Shown here: positions 47,498 to 59,754 of the stretch, piece by piece
How the letters are laid out: each line of letters starts with the position of its first letter
How positions within the stretch are numbered: position 1 is the stretch's first letter
Assembly (NCBI RefSeq): GCF_001411555.2
Contig: NC_049905.1
Coordinates: 8,337,053-8,401,052, forward strand
Length of the DNA: 64,000 bases
Source: Juglans regia
Taxonomy: Eukaryota; Streptophyta; Magnoliopsida; Fagales; Juglandaceae
Direction: 5' to 3'
Notes under the pieces: generated by a model
Databases searched by the model: none
Seen by the model: only the letters and a program-made list of their open reading frames with translations
What the model was told of the DNA's origin: nothing
Program-made: the position numbers and the translations under genes

Positions 47498-48992
47498 TAA
47501 TTCTATAATTTTCATCTAATTTATGACTACTGATCATATAAAATGTTAAATATACTATTAACAATTAAGTGATTAACTAAAATATTATATGATAAATGAT
47601 AAAATTATATGCAATGATACATACTCTAGCTAGTATTTATATCTAATTAAAATAGTTAGCTACATTTTTTGTAAGATATATAAGTTGCAAGTATGAAGTA
47701 TCCATGGACCATGACAATTATACGTTAATCATATATAGAATATTAAGACCTTAAGATAGGCCATTATGCATTAACTATCATAATTCATACACATACTATT
47801 GAGTACTAAATTAGTAACTATTAATACAATTATAATCAATGATTTTATTAATGATTTAGTTAGATAATCCACATTAAAGAGTTCACTCAATTTTAATTTT
47901 AATATTTTATATAATTTCTATGTATTAATTTATCTGCGAAGAAAAAAAAAAGACGAAAAGAATTTTGGTAGGTAATATGAAAACAGCGCCATTTATAGTG
48001 AATATGAATCTAAATGCGCCATTTAGTTACAAATATAAACCGAGTTGCTTGAACTGATGCCGTTTCAAGCAACTCAATTTAATTTTTTAATATACCTTAT
48101 ATTGAAACGACGTCGTTTGAAAATCAAGTTAAATGGTGTCATTTCAACAAGTTGTCTTGCATGGTGCCATCATTTTTCTCCTCTTCATTTTTCCGTACCC
48201 AAAATCAAACCCTAGCTTTCCTCTCTAGCCCCTCGTCGATGCCCTCGATGTTCCAACTCCCATCCCCTCTGCCCCACGCTGCCACATCTGCCTTTGGTCT
48301 CCACGAGAAAACTATATTCCCACCTGTCTATGCCCCATGCTACCAACTTTCAGCTTTTCACTCTAAGAGTTTAAGGCACCAATCGATCTCGAGCTTCATT
48401 TTTTCATATGATCATAATCGTTATTATTTTACTGTAATTGATCATTTGCTGTTTTTGAGATTTTGAATGATGAGCATTGGCAGTTAATGTGTTTGAGACT
48501 ATGGTTGTTGTGATTGAGAGTTGAGACTGAATGCACTTATTAGACAATAAAATTATTTCATTTTAATTTCATGAACTTTAGTTGTTAGTTGGTGAACTTG
48601 AACTTCTTAGTTAGAACGAATGCACTTACTAGATGGCTAGTTATCATATCTATGGGCACAATGGAGATGTCAGCAGAGGCCACATTTTGCACAAAAAAAA
48701 ATAAAAAAATAACTACTCTTACAAAAAACTGACCCATTTTTAGTAATAAAAGAGCATAATCGACACAATATAGGATATGAAACGTGAAGTGATGTTATGA
48801 GATATGTTTGTTAAATGAATAGATCTTGTAAGATCTATTCGTGAATAAAATATTTTGTTCTTTTTTATTGCTTTGTTGAGCTTACTTATAATAGGTGGCT
48901 AAGCTTATTTATTTATATCATTTGATGTATATCTCTTCTGGAAGTGTTTTATTTATCTCGATTCTAAAAGATTTTATTTGATTCTTTTTTAG

Positions 48993-51290
48993 ATGGAAAC
49001 TTCAAAAGAAATGCTTCCCAACTCTACGATGGGAAATGCGAAAGATGCAACACAAGGGCAAGTCGTTCCTTCACTCCAACCCAATATAAGTGCGAAATCT
49101 AGTAGTAGTAGTGGGTGTAGAACTAGGTCAATAGTTTGGGATCATTTTATAAGCATACAAAAATATAATCCAAGTAAACCTATGGCTGCATGCAATTATT
49201 ATGGTGTAGATTATGCTTGTAATATGAAGGCGAATGGTATAAAATTCATGAAGTATCACATTAAGCATCAATGTAAGTCTTGTCCGTATAATGCTAAAAA
49301 TAATACACAAACTACCTTAGGTTGGAAATCCAAGGATGGAGGAAGTAATAGCGGGGAACATGTTCTAATAGTCTTTAGTGTTGAGCCTTACAGACAATCC
49401 CCAACAAAAATGAATATACTTGATAAGTTGCCATTTAGGTTTGTTAAATGGAGGGTTTTAAAATATTTATACTTGTTGTTTAACCTAAGTGTGTATGAAT
49501 CTTATCTCGTGTTACGGTTGCTAAACATTGTTATATTGTGTATTCTAGGGAAAAGAATAATTTGAGAAATGCTATTCAAGGGTAACATATTTTCCTTATT
49601 GTGGATACATGGGCATCCGTGTAAAATCTCAACTACATGTGTTTCACTGCACATTTAATTGATTATGATTAGAAATTATATAAAAGGATCTTCTCTTTTT
49701 GCTTTGTTGAAAATCACCAGGGTGATACACTTGGTGGAACAATAGAGATCTGCGTGCTTGATTGGGGGCATCCAAAAATACTTTCAGTCACTTTTGATAA
49801 TGCAAGTTTGAATAATGGTACAATTACCTTTTTTAAAAAGAAAACGAAGGATAAGAAGAACAATATTTCAAAACATGAATTTTTACATATGAGATGTTGT
49901 GCCCACATCTTAAATGTAATTGTTCATGAGGAGTTGAAAGAGTTTAACGAGTCTATTGCCAAGGTGAAAGGAGATGTGAAATATGTTAAAGTATCTCCAT
50001 AAAAATGGAGTGAATTTAAGTCGTGTGTATAATTTGAAGAGATTAGGTGCAAAAGTCATGTATGTCTAAACATATCAACTAGGTAAAACTCCACCTATCT
50101 TATGGAGAGGGCTAAAAAATTTTAAAATGTTTTTGAACGGCTAGAGGAAGAAGATGTGGGGTTCTTTCCTAGTATTGGAGAGGAGGGTGATGATGACGAC
50201 GATGATGATGATGGGATGAAGAGGAGAACATCAAAGAAGTTAGGCCTCCCAAAAAGGATGATTGAGAAAATGTAAGATTGTTTGTAAGATTTATTAAACT
50301 ATTTCATGATACAACCTTGCATTTTATGTGTGATCAATACGCAACGTGCACCCCCCCCCCCCCCCTTTATGAAACTAGTTACAATTTAAGACATAATTAA
50401 TATGGACTATGAAAGAGGACATGTGGGGAGATGAATGACAGTAAATATGAGGCATAAATTTGACAAATATTTGGATAATTTTGAAAATATGAATATATTG
50501 TTGTATGTTGAGCTTATTCTTGATCCTTGGTACATTATGTGATATCTTGAGTTATCGTTTGAAATAGTGTGTGCTCATGATTTTACAAAAGTAATTGAGT
50601 TGAAATTGAAGGTGAAAAGTGTTTTGACCCATATGTATGATGCATACGTTGAATACGAAGAATGCCATAGTTCTTGTCCACAGCAGCTATGCACAAGTTC
50701 CTCAACAAAAAATGTAACTAGTATATGTAGTGGACTTGAGAATAGGAAGGTATAAGGTTGGCTCATTTTAAGCAATAGTTGCAATCAGAAAACTCTTTGG
50801 AAAAAACAAATCAAAAGTGGATAGATACCTATCCGAAAACTACGAGGAAGATGATGGGAGATTTGACATTCTAACTTGGTGGAAGGTTAATTCTGTTAGA
50901 TATTATGTACTTTCAAAAGTTTAACGTGATATTCTTGCAATACCGATATCTACAGTGACCTCTGAATCTGCATTTAGCAATGCAAGTCATATACTTTATC
51001 TATTCTTAAGTAGTTTGTCTCTAATTATGGTAGAGACCCTCATTTGAACACAAAATTAGTTTCATTTTTCTTCTGCTCCAATTAGCTTTTAATGATGATT
51101 TGGAGAATTTTGAAAAATTGGATATGGGTATGTAACAAATTTATTTTTTTATATATCTTTTTATGATTTATATGTTATATGAATTTATATAATTTGGTTC
51201 GTTTTATTTTTTATGTATAAAATTTGTGGGGGAGGTTGAAATTTCTCCAAAAGTGTCGGAGACAATATTCACACCTATTGAAGATTATTG
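48993..51290 (+). pseudogene. hAT transposase with BED zinc finger (RICESLEEPER-like), broken
   Basis: Starts METSKEMLPNSTMGNA. The BED finger at residues about 46-94 (IVWDHFISIQ, C67-X2-Y70, H89-X4-C94) has Tyr in place of the second zinc cysteine. After a gap with stops, 49754-50002 gives ILSVTFDNASLNNGTI and MRCCAHILNVIVHEELKEF, the conserved hAT catalytic region. About 50455-50650 holds the following helical part (DNFENMNILLYVELILDPW), and 50925-50990 the dimerisation motif RDILAIPISTVTSESAFSN. An acidic Asp-codon run lies near 50185-50215 and a 15-base C run at 50351-50365. Multiple stops and frame changes exclude function. Order and motifs are those of plant BED/hAT transposases and their domesticated relatives. 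Confidence 0.85.
50351..50365. repeat. Poly-C homopolymer
   Basis: Fifteen consecutive C, inside the hAT transposase relic. Long C runs are rare in plant DNA and are prone to sequencing error. Confidence 0.85.
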
Positions 51291-52408
51291 AGGTGGGAAC
51301 AATATACTATTGTATTAGTTATTTTAGTTAGTATGAAAAAAATTATTGAAATTAAAATACTTGGTTGCTATGTTTTTGCAGCAAAATCGTTTGTGTCTTT
51401 TGACTTGTGGAGTTGTGGACTTGTAGTTTTCACTTGTGGGTTATATCAATATAGTAGTAATGTTGATTTCAATTTGGTCATTTGTAATATTATTTTATAA
51501 GTAGATGGTTTATGGCTAGATGCTTGGATTATAATAATTTTTATGTATATTTTTATGTTTTATTTTCTTTATTTGGAGTTTGGAGTTTGGATATTGCAAT
51601 TTTTTTTTTAATTTCTTTTTTTTTCCATTTATTTGTTTTTAATTTTAGTAGATGATTGCTAACTTTCTTGGATGGATAATTATTAGTGATGGTGCACATT
51701 TTTTAATAGAAAAAAATGGTTTAAATGTCTTTTAAAGACATTTCTTATGAATAAGTCCCTAATGTGTTACTTATTAATTTTTCCTTATTTTGCTTTAGGC
51801 TATTTTCAAGAACAAATTGGCAAATAAAATTAAATAGTTGATATATTATATACCAATTTCAAAACTGAAAATTTTTTGGGCTCATTTCTTAGTTGGGCGA
51901 AAATAAACACATCCCATTTTTTTAATCTGATTTTGCTAAGTTGGGCCTTTAACAAAAAAAAAAAATAGTCCATTGTGAACAAGTTCAATCCGAATGGACT
52001 AATTAGACCAATTGGAACGATATATAGTGGTCCAGTCCGGTCTAGAGGTACCCCTCAGTTGGTCTCGGTGCGGAAAAGGGGTGGATCGAAAGTTTCAATC
52101 CAATCTAAAAATAGCCATTCAAACCTACCAGACCGGACCGATTACACCCCTATCAGAGTGTATGTAGTCTGCCTTTACAACCATAAAATTGTGACCCTTT
52201 TTGATATATTGGAGGTTGTACTCAAATTTATGAATCTCATATGTTCCTTAGTTTTCCTAAGACAAGGTAGTTTCTTAATTTTCCTAAGATAAGGCGAACA
52301 CGTGCTAAAAGGTTGGATGATGTTTGGGGTGCTTGCTTCTTCTTTAGTTATCATTTTAAGCTGGTGGTGAATGAAAAGTTGAAGTCCGAGATAGTGCTAG
52401 GTAACAGC

Positions 52409-53158
52409 TAAGGGTAGCCCGCCCCCGCCTTACCCGAGCGATTCACTGTTACTTCCAGGCACAGGTGCAAGCAGGTAGCTTGACTTTATATACTTAAGAG
52501 GGCGGATTTCAAGCAAGGTACCCACTCGCCCTGATTTTAACCCACCTACCTGCTTAGGAATATAAAGTTAAAAATAAACTTTATCCTCCCACTCTTTTTT
52601 CCTCCTTATTGCCAAACGAACTCTTCTCTTCTTCTCCTTCTCTTTTTCTTCTTCTCCACCTTCTCATCTTCGCCTTCTCATCTTCTTCGTCTTTCTTTTC
52701 CCCATCCCTTTCTTTTCTTCTTCTCCTTTTATTTTTTTTATCTTTCCTTTACTACATTCCACAGCACAGCGCATACCCATAGCCAAGTTGTGTTGTGGGT
52801 GTGCAAACCCACGGCCAAGTCATGTTGTGGCGATAGGCAAACCCATGAGCAACTTTTTTTTCGATTTAAGACTTTTATTTTATTTTCTTGGGTCTAGACC
52901 TTGTTGAGATCTAAGGATTTATTTTTGAATTTTATATTTATTTTTGGATCTATGAACTTTGGATCTGTTGGTTTAGGGTTTAAATTTTATTTAAGGTTTG
53001 GGTTGCGACTGAACATTGGCTTGAGAGATCCGCCTACCCATTCGGTGGGGAAGGATGGCTATGGTGCAAGAGTGGGATCGAGGCCGGGGTCCACTCCAAG
53101 TAGATCCGAGGGCCGGATGAGGCTGCTACCTGCCCTTATAAGGCGAGTAGCACCCCTA
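52409..53158. mobile_element. Non-autonomous hAT-like element, 750 bp
   Basis: Left end TAAGGGTAGCCCGCCCCCGC, right end (complement) TAGGGGTGCTACTCGCCTTA. The flanking words GTAACAGC (52401-52408) and GTAACAAG (53159-53166) agree at 6 of 8 positions, as an aged 8-bp duplication would. The interior has a CT-rich block (about 52585-52740) and GGGTTTGGGTTGCGAC-like words. The open frame at 52901-53272 crosses the right end and is not a gene. Confidence 0.65.
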
Positions 53159-53493
53159 GTAACAAGAGTTTCTGGCTTTGATAAGTTGGATCTTAAGCTT
53201 TTGTGTTATAAGAAAATACTAAAAAATATTTCACTGTCTCATCGTCTTTTTATGTGGCCTAAACACAACTAAACGGCAACATAAGCCACATAAATTCATA
53301 TTTTCTCAACTTATTAGTTATTTTAAGAGCCAGACTAATATGTTTCCTCTCGAGTCTAGAGGTCTCTAGCGAGGTGGAAAGTATCCTTCACTTTCTTGGA
53401 AGGCTTGTTTGCCAAGGGCAAGCGGTGGATGACAATTATCAGCTATTGAGTAAGAACCGAAACAAGCACAAGGTTGGCAAGACTGAAAGGAAG

Positions 53494-54830
53494 ATGGCAG
53501 ATGCTTTAGCAAAAGTATGGAACAAATTATCATTAACAGAGGAAGAAAAAGATGAAGTTGTGATTATTGGGAAAGATATTGAACTCACTATGGAAAGAGG
53601 TAAACTATGTTTGGTGGGTAAACTAATAACAGATAAAAAAATAAGCCGAGAGGCTTTCAAAACCACCATGTCCAAGGTCTGAAAATTCTGTGATGATATT
53701 TAAATTATTGAAGTGGGAGAGAACCTCTATATCTTTGAATTCTAATCAGAAGCTGAACTAAGCAGGATATGGGAGGGATAACCTTGGATGTTTGATATGA
53801 ATTTAATCTGCTTAAAGAGGTTTAAGGGCTTCACCCCTCCTACTGAACTCCAGTTTACTCAAACCAATTTGGGTTCTAATTACATAATCTACCTTTAGGA
53901 TGCATGAACAAACATGTAGGAAATAGAATTGGATCTACTCTAGGCACAATTTTTCAGGTGGATGCAAATTACAATGAAGATTGTTGGGGAAATGGTTAAG
54001 GGTTTTAATTGAAATAGACTTGATGAAACCATTAGCAAGAGGGAAAGTAGTGGAATTACTAGGTCAAAGAAGGTTTTTTGTGCAATTTAAATATAAAAGG
54101 TTACCTAGGTTCTGTTTTAATTGTGGGGTTATCATGTATGGTTCGAGTGGCTGTGCTGGCAAATATAACAAGTCTGATTTATCTAGAGATACAAGTGCTA
54201 CTCAGTTTGGATCATGGCTAAGAGCAACAATTTTAGGCCCTAGTTCAACCAGTTTAGGAACTAATTCTAGTTATGAAAGTAGTTCTGGAAAACCAATATC
54301 AAGTAGAGCCAGGTATGGGTCAAAAGGGCAACAAAGTTTGGGAAAGTTGGAGATAAAAGAAACAGAAGAGATTGAAAAAGCAGGAGGAAAGGGGACGAGG
54401 AAGATGTTACAAGATTCAGCTATGCAGGATAGTGGCTATGACAGAAAGCTAAACAACTCAGAAGACATACCTTTGTTGACACTGGAAACACAACATAATA
54501 CCCACGAGAAATCTACTTCAGATATAATAGTAGCTCCAGCATAGAAACAAAATGAAGTCAGGCAAGATTCTGTAGAAGATCAGTTGAACAATAATAAATT
54601 ACAACAAGCATCTGAGGCAAGTGCCAATAAGTGGAAGAGAAGGGCAAAAGGGACAAATTAATGTAGATATGGTGCCTGTTAATCCTCATGCTACCAGAAA
54701 AAGAAAAACTGAGGAAGAAAACATTTTATTTGCCTTAAAGAACAATCAGGATGCAAGAGAAAAAAAACAGGTCATGGCACCTGATGTCAATGTATTGGCG
54801 GAGGGTGTTAATCAATGCCGCCGGGAGAAA
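53494..54830 (+). pseudogene. LINE ORF1 relic (DUF4283 plus CCHC knuckle)
   Basis: Starts MADALAKVWNKLSLTEEEKD, with the GKDIELTMERGKLCLVGKLI segment typical of DUF4283 nucleic-acid-binding domains in plant LINEs. After internal stops the frame at 53981-54544 shows KRLPRFCFNCGVIMYGSSGC, a zinc-knuckle relic (CX2C kept, the following His lost). A long polar tail follows. Nucleocapsid-like role in the RNP is known for the family; this copy is broken. Confidence 0.75.
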
Positions 54831-57287
54831 TGAGGCTACTAAGTTGGAACTCCCGACGGCTTGGCAAACCTCAAACAATTAAAGATCTTAGCCATTTGGT
54901 TAAGATCCACAAGCCTAGTATCTTGTTTCTTATAGAAACTATGATACAAAAATATCAGATAGAGAGGATTATATGCAGTTTGGGTTTTACATGTTAATTC
55001 ACAGTGGATGGAGTAGGAAAAAGTGGAGGTTTGGCTATGTTATGGGATGAGGAAACAAGACGCAGAATTCATACATACTCAAACAGACATGTTAATGCAT
55101 GGATTGATCAAAAGGGCTTTTCATGGATGTTAACATGCTTCTATGGGGATCCTGAAACATAAAAAAGAAACAATGGATGAAGTTTGTCGAGACATTTGAA
55201 AATATAAAATCCTAAGAGATGGCTTTGTATAGGAGATTTCATTGAAATCCTATGTGAAAGTGAGAAGTATAGGGGAGCTAGAAGAAAAGAAAAGCAAATG
55301 GAAAGGTTTAGGAATGTGCTAACATATTGTAAGCTTAATGATGTGGGTTTTCAAAAAGGCAAGTTTACATGGGCTAATAACAAACTTGATCACTCTTTCA
55401 CAAAGGAAAAACTCGATAGAGCAGTAGCAACTTCTAATTGGCGTGCAAAATTTGGTAAAGGTGAGGTTCAAGTGTTGGCATCTTCAACATCTGACCATTG
55501 TCCTATATTAATCTCATTACAAATATAGCAAGAGATGAAAATGAAACATAGGTATGTATGTAGATACGAGGACAGATGGTCAACATACTCTAATTGTGAG
55601 GAAATTATTTCAAATGCTTGGCTGCAAGATGGGAATCGGATAGAGGGATTAGGAACAATTCAACAGAAATTGGCAGGATGCATGAGGGAATTAAAGAAAT
55701 TGAGCTACAAAAAGGAATATGACTCAAAAGGAAAATTGACACAGAAAATGGAAACATTGAAGGAAGTGCATCAGTCAAAAATAGCAGAAACTGTGCAACA
55801 AGTCAAACAATTGCAAAAGGAAATTGAAGATATGTTGGAAAAGGACCATTTGACATGAAAACAAAGAGCAAAAGTTACATGGCTACAATAAGGGGATTGA
55901 AATACTTGATACTATCATTTGTGTGCCACTCAAAAAAAAAAAAAAAAAGGAAGAGGAATACCATAAAGTATATCACAGATGAGAATGGGGTAAACATTCT
56001 AATCCTAGCTTAATTGGGAAGGTCTTCACTGATTATTATAGAGGTCTGTTTACAACATCTCAGCCAAGCAACATAGATGGCTTCCTCAATGCAATTCCCA
56101 AAAAGGTCACTCAGGCCATGAATGATGAACTGCTTTTACTTTTTAGCAAAGAAGAGATCAAGAATGATGTATTCCAAATGGGTCCATATAAAGCACCTGG
56201 ACTAGATGGGTATGGGGCCTGTTTTCATAAAAAAATATTGGTTAGTGGTGGAAGAAGAGGTAAGTCAAGCAATCTTAACCTTTTTGAATTCTGACCAAGA
56301 CATGGCAGCTATTAATTTTACATATCTTGTGATGATACCAAAGAACTCAAACCCACAGAATTTGTTAGAGTATCGACCAATAAGTCTTTGTAATATTTTA
56401 TACAAGATCATCACAAAAATGTCGGCTAATAGAATAAAGAAGATCTTGCCAGTAGTGATTTCACAAAATCAGTGTGCCTTTGTCCTAGGGAGACTTGTTT
56501 CTGACAACATCTTAGCTGCTTGAAACACTTCACATAATGAGAACAAAGTTGCATGGACAAAAAGGATACATGACATTACAATTGGATATGAGCAAGGCAT
56601 ATGATAGGATAGAATGAAAATTTTTAAAGAAAACAATGCTGAAATTGGGATTTGATAAAAGCTGGACAAATTTGATTTAAAGATGTATAAGTTCATCTTC
56701 ATTCTCAGTTTTGGTCAATGGAGTTCCCCAAGAAGTGTTTAAACCTTCACAAGGATTAAGATAAGGATGCCCTCTATCCCTTTTTTTTATTATTTATAAT
56801 ATGTGATGAAGCATTAACTACACAACTTCATAAGGCATAAATGAAAGGTATTATTTCAAGGGTTCTTTTGGCTAGAGGGAGAGTAAAGATGAATCATGTG
56901 TTCCTTGTAGATGATAATCTACTATTTTGTCAAGCAAAGATGAAGGAATGGATATGAGCAAGCATCTGGACAGAAACTTAATAGAGAAAACAGTTTTGTT
57001 TTTCAGTAAAAATACTAAACTACCAGCAAGAAACTATATAAAACAGGTGACTGGTTTAAAAGATTCATCCAACTTGGAGAAATATTTGGGTCTGTCATCC
57101 TTCATAGGTAGAAGATTTCAAGGCATACTCGAAAGGGTAAGTAAAAGCATTGGAAATTAGAAAACAAAATTCCTCTCACAAGCTAGAAAGGAGATATTGC
57201 TCAAGGCTGTCATTCAAGCAATTCCAACATATAGCATTAGTGTCTTTCTATTACCTACACTTATTTGTAACAAGCTCAATTCAATGA

Positions 57288-59407
57288 TGATATGAACCCG
57301 CGGGAAAGGAATCTCTTGAACTCACAATCAATTTGAAAACTCCCCAAGAAAGTCAAAATCAAGTCAATGGATGGAGAACCTAGACCCGATGAGAACTCGT
57401 TTCAAGAACCTAGATTATATTAAAATGTAGACCCGTTGAAGAACCCGTGTCAAGAACCCAGATTACAAAGGAGGAACGCCACAAAGGTTGTGATTTACTT
57501 TTGATAAGTTCAAAAGTTCAATTAAGAACAAGAGGAGTAAAACTCAACTCACAATGAATAAATTCATCAAATTTCATAAACTTCATAATCTGATTAGAAT
57601 GAGGCTACATAGAGTATTTAAAGCAAAACCTAATGAAACCCTAGTCAAAATAAACCCCCATCTTCCAAAAGTGCCCCTGGATGAACAGTGCCGCTGCTAC
57701 AGTGCCGAGCTACAGTAACTCGCTACAGTAACCCTAACCCTAGTTCAATAAAATAATAATTTTCCCAACATGCCCTTGCATAGGCCCCCTTAAGTGCTTC
57801 CCATTATAAACTCAATTATTCTAAACTAATAACATAAGTTCTTTAAATGAATTAAATAAGTTGAAACCCTTCAAGAGCTCAAAGCCTTTAAGTCTTGTCG
57901 TTGCCATCTTCCGTAGTTAATCAAATGAATTAAAACTAGATCTTCATCCTTCAAGCCCCATCTTGAATGTTGGGCTCTTGCTAAACTTGTCCCAAGTGGA
58001 TTGCATCAATCCTTGCATTGTCTCCTTGATCTTCTTGGCCCATCTGGAAGTTGCAAATAATCTTTAAGACTAGGTCCATCTTGGGTCCCATCATTCCGAA
58101 CCCGTCTCAAGAACCCAGATTACAAAGGAGGAACGCCACAAAGGTTGTGATTTACCTTTGATAAGTTCAAAAGTTCAATTAAGAACAAGAGGAGTAAAAC
58201 TCAACTCACAATGAATAAATTCATCAAATTTCAAAAACTTCATAATCTGATTAGAATGAGGCTACATAGAGTATTTAAAGCAAAACCTAATGAAACCCTA
58301 GCCAAAATAAACCCCCATCTTCCAAAAGTGCCCCTGGATTAACAGTGCCGCGGCTACAGTGCCGAGCTACAGTAACTCGCTACAGTAACCCTAACCCTAG
58401 TTCAATAAAATAATAATTTTCCCAACATGCCCTTGCATAGGCCCCCTTAAGTGCTTCCCATTATAAACTCAATTATTCTAAACTAATAACATAAGTTCTT
58501 TAAATGAATTAAATAAGTTGAAATCCTTCAAGAGCTTAAAGCCTTTAAGTCTTGTCGTTGCCCTCTTCCGTAGTTAATCAAATGAATTAAAATTAGATCT
58601 TCATCCTTCAAGCCTCATCTTGAATGTTGGGCTCTTGCTAAACTTGTCCCAAGTGGATTGCATCAATCCTTGCATTGTCTCCTTGATCTTCTTGGCCCAT
58701 CTGGAAGTTGCAAATAATCTTTAAGACTAGGTCCATCTTGGGTCCCATCATTCCGAACCCGTCTCAAGAACCCAGATTACAAAGGAGGAACGCCACAAAG
58801 GTTGTGATTTACCTTTGATAAGTTCAAAAGTTCAATTAAGAACAAGAGGAGTAAAACTCAACTCAAAATGAATAAATTCATCAAATTTCATAAACTTCAT
58901 AATCTGATTAGAATGAGGCTACATAGAGTATTTAAAGCAAAACCTAATGAAACCCTAGCCAAAATAAACCTCCATCTTCCAAAAGTGCCCCTGGATGAAC
59001 AGTGCCGCGGCTACAGTGCCGCGCTACAGTAACTCGCTACAGTAACCCTAACCCTAGTTCAATAAAATAATAATTTTTCCAACATGCCCTTGCATAGGCC
59101 CCCTTAAGTGCTTCCCATTATAAACTCAATTATTCTAAACTAATAACATAAGTTCTTTAAATGAATTAAATAAGTTGAAATCCTTCAAGAGCTTAAAGCC
59201 TTTAAGTCTTGTCGTTGCCCTCTTCCGTAGTTAATCAAATGAATTAAAATTAGATCTTCATCCTTCAAGCCTCATCTTGAATGTTGGGCTCTTGCTAAAC
59301 TTGTCCCAAGTGGATTGCATCAATCCTTGCATTGTCTCCTTGATCTTCTTGGCCGATCTGGAAGTTGCAAATAATCTTTAAGACTAAGTCCATCTTGGTT
59401 CCCATCA
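57288..59407 (-). mobile_element. Solo-LTR-like insertion with internal triplication, nested in the LINE
   Basis: Bracketed by the 5-bp duplication AATGA (57283-57287 and 59408-59412). The uninterrupted LINE would read AATTCAATGATGTCAAATTTC (shown here split). The ends are TGATATGAACC and GGTTCCCATCA, i.e. TG...CA with short inverted repeats, as in LTRs. There is no coding, primer site or second LTR, so a solo LTR (probably Ty3/gypsy) fits best. Orientation is inferred from a TTTAAATACTCTATGTAG box on the minus strand followed by a leader-like segment. Most of its length is three tandem units with a 657-bp period. Confidence 0.75.
57451..59407. repeat. Three tandem units with a 657-bp period
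   Basis: The marker CAAGAACCCAGATTACAAAG begins at 57451, 58108 and 58765, exactly 657 bases apart each time. Units are almost identical (a few substitutions such as GCTGC/GCGGC and CCCTCTT/CCATCTT). The last unit stops 14 bases short, at the element end CCCATCA. In units 1 and 2 CCCATCA is followed by TTCCGAACCCGTCT, the unit junction. Each unit includes the putative TATA-like box and a CTACAGTGCCGCGCTACAGT-type GC-rich patch. Confidence 0.9.
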
Positions 59408-59706
59408 AATGATGTCAAATTTCTGGTGGGGTTCTTAGGACAAAACTGTCAAAGTACACTGGAAAAACTAGAAGAGTCTTAGCTTGAGCAAAAGAGAATG
59501 AGGCCTTGGTTTTAGAGACTTAGTGACTCAACCTAGCACAATTGGCTAAACAAGTATGGAGGATGCTCACAAAGGAAACATCAATGGCAGCTAGAATTTT
59601 AAAAGCTATATATTATCCTCGTACATTTATTTTACAAGCCAAAGCTGATTCAAGACCTTCATACGCATGAAAAAGTATATGTGCAGCAATCCCTATTGTT
59701 AATGAA

Positions 59707-59708
<2 letters not shown>

Positions 59709-59750
<42 letters not shown>
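59709..59750. repeat. (AT)21 microsatellite in the LINE
   Basis: Forty-two bases of perfect AT repeat within the decayed ORF2, between the reverse transcriptase and zinc-binding parts. Confidence 0.9.

Positions 59751-59754
<4 letters not shown>

Larger units (their letters stand above)
47134..52152 (+). mobile_element. Decayed hAT transposon (approximate extent)
   Basis: The transposase relic at 48993-51290 sits between two related flanks. CTAATTAGTC...CATTCGG at about 47137-47165 recurs in inverse orientation at about 51988-52010 (CCGAATGGACTAATTAG). The right end (52138-52152) is CCGATTACACCCCTA, i.e. TAGGGGTGTAATCGG outward, a common hAT terminus. I could not find the matching left terminus, so the left limit is set by the inverted subterminal word and is uncertain. 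Confidence 0.5.

Noticed and set aside
52901..53272. 123-codon frame with Gly/Arg-rich centre
   Set aside because: It crosses the right terminus of the hAT-like element and has no recognisable domain.
57730..57745. Telomere-like word CCCTAACCCTAG, also in the other two 657-bp units
   Set aside because: Only one and a half repeats, and not the plant CCCTAAA heptamer; it is simply part of the LTR unit.
57451..59407. Possible CRISPR-like or centromeric satellite array
   Set aside because: Eukaryotic context, unit of 657 bp without spacers, only three units, and all contained within one insertion with target duplications.
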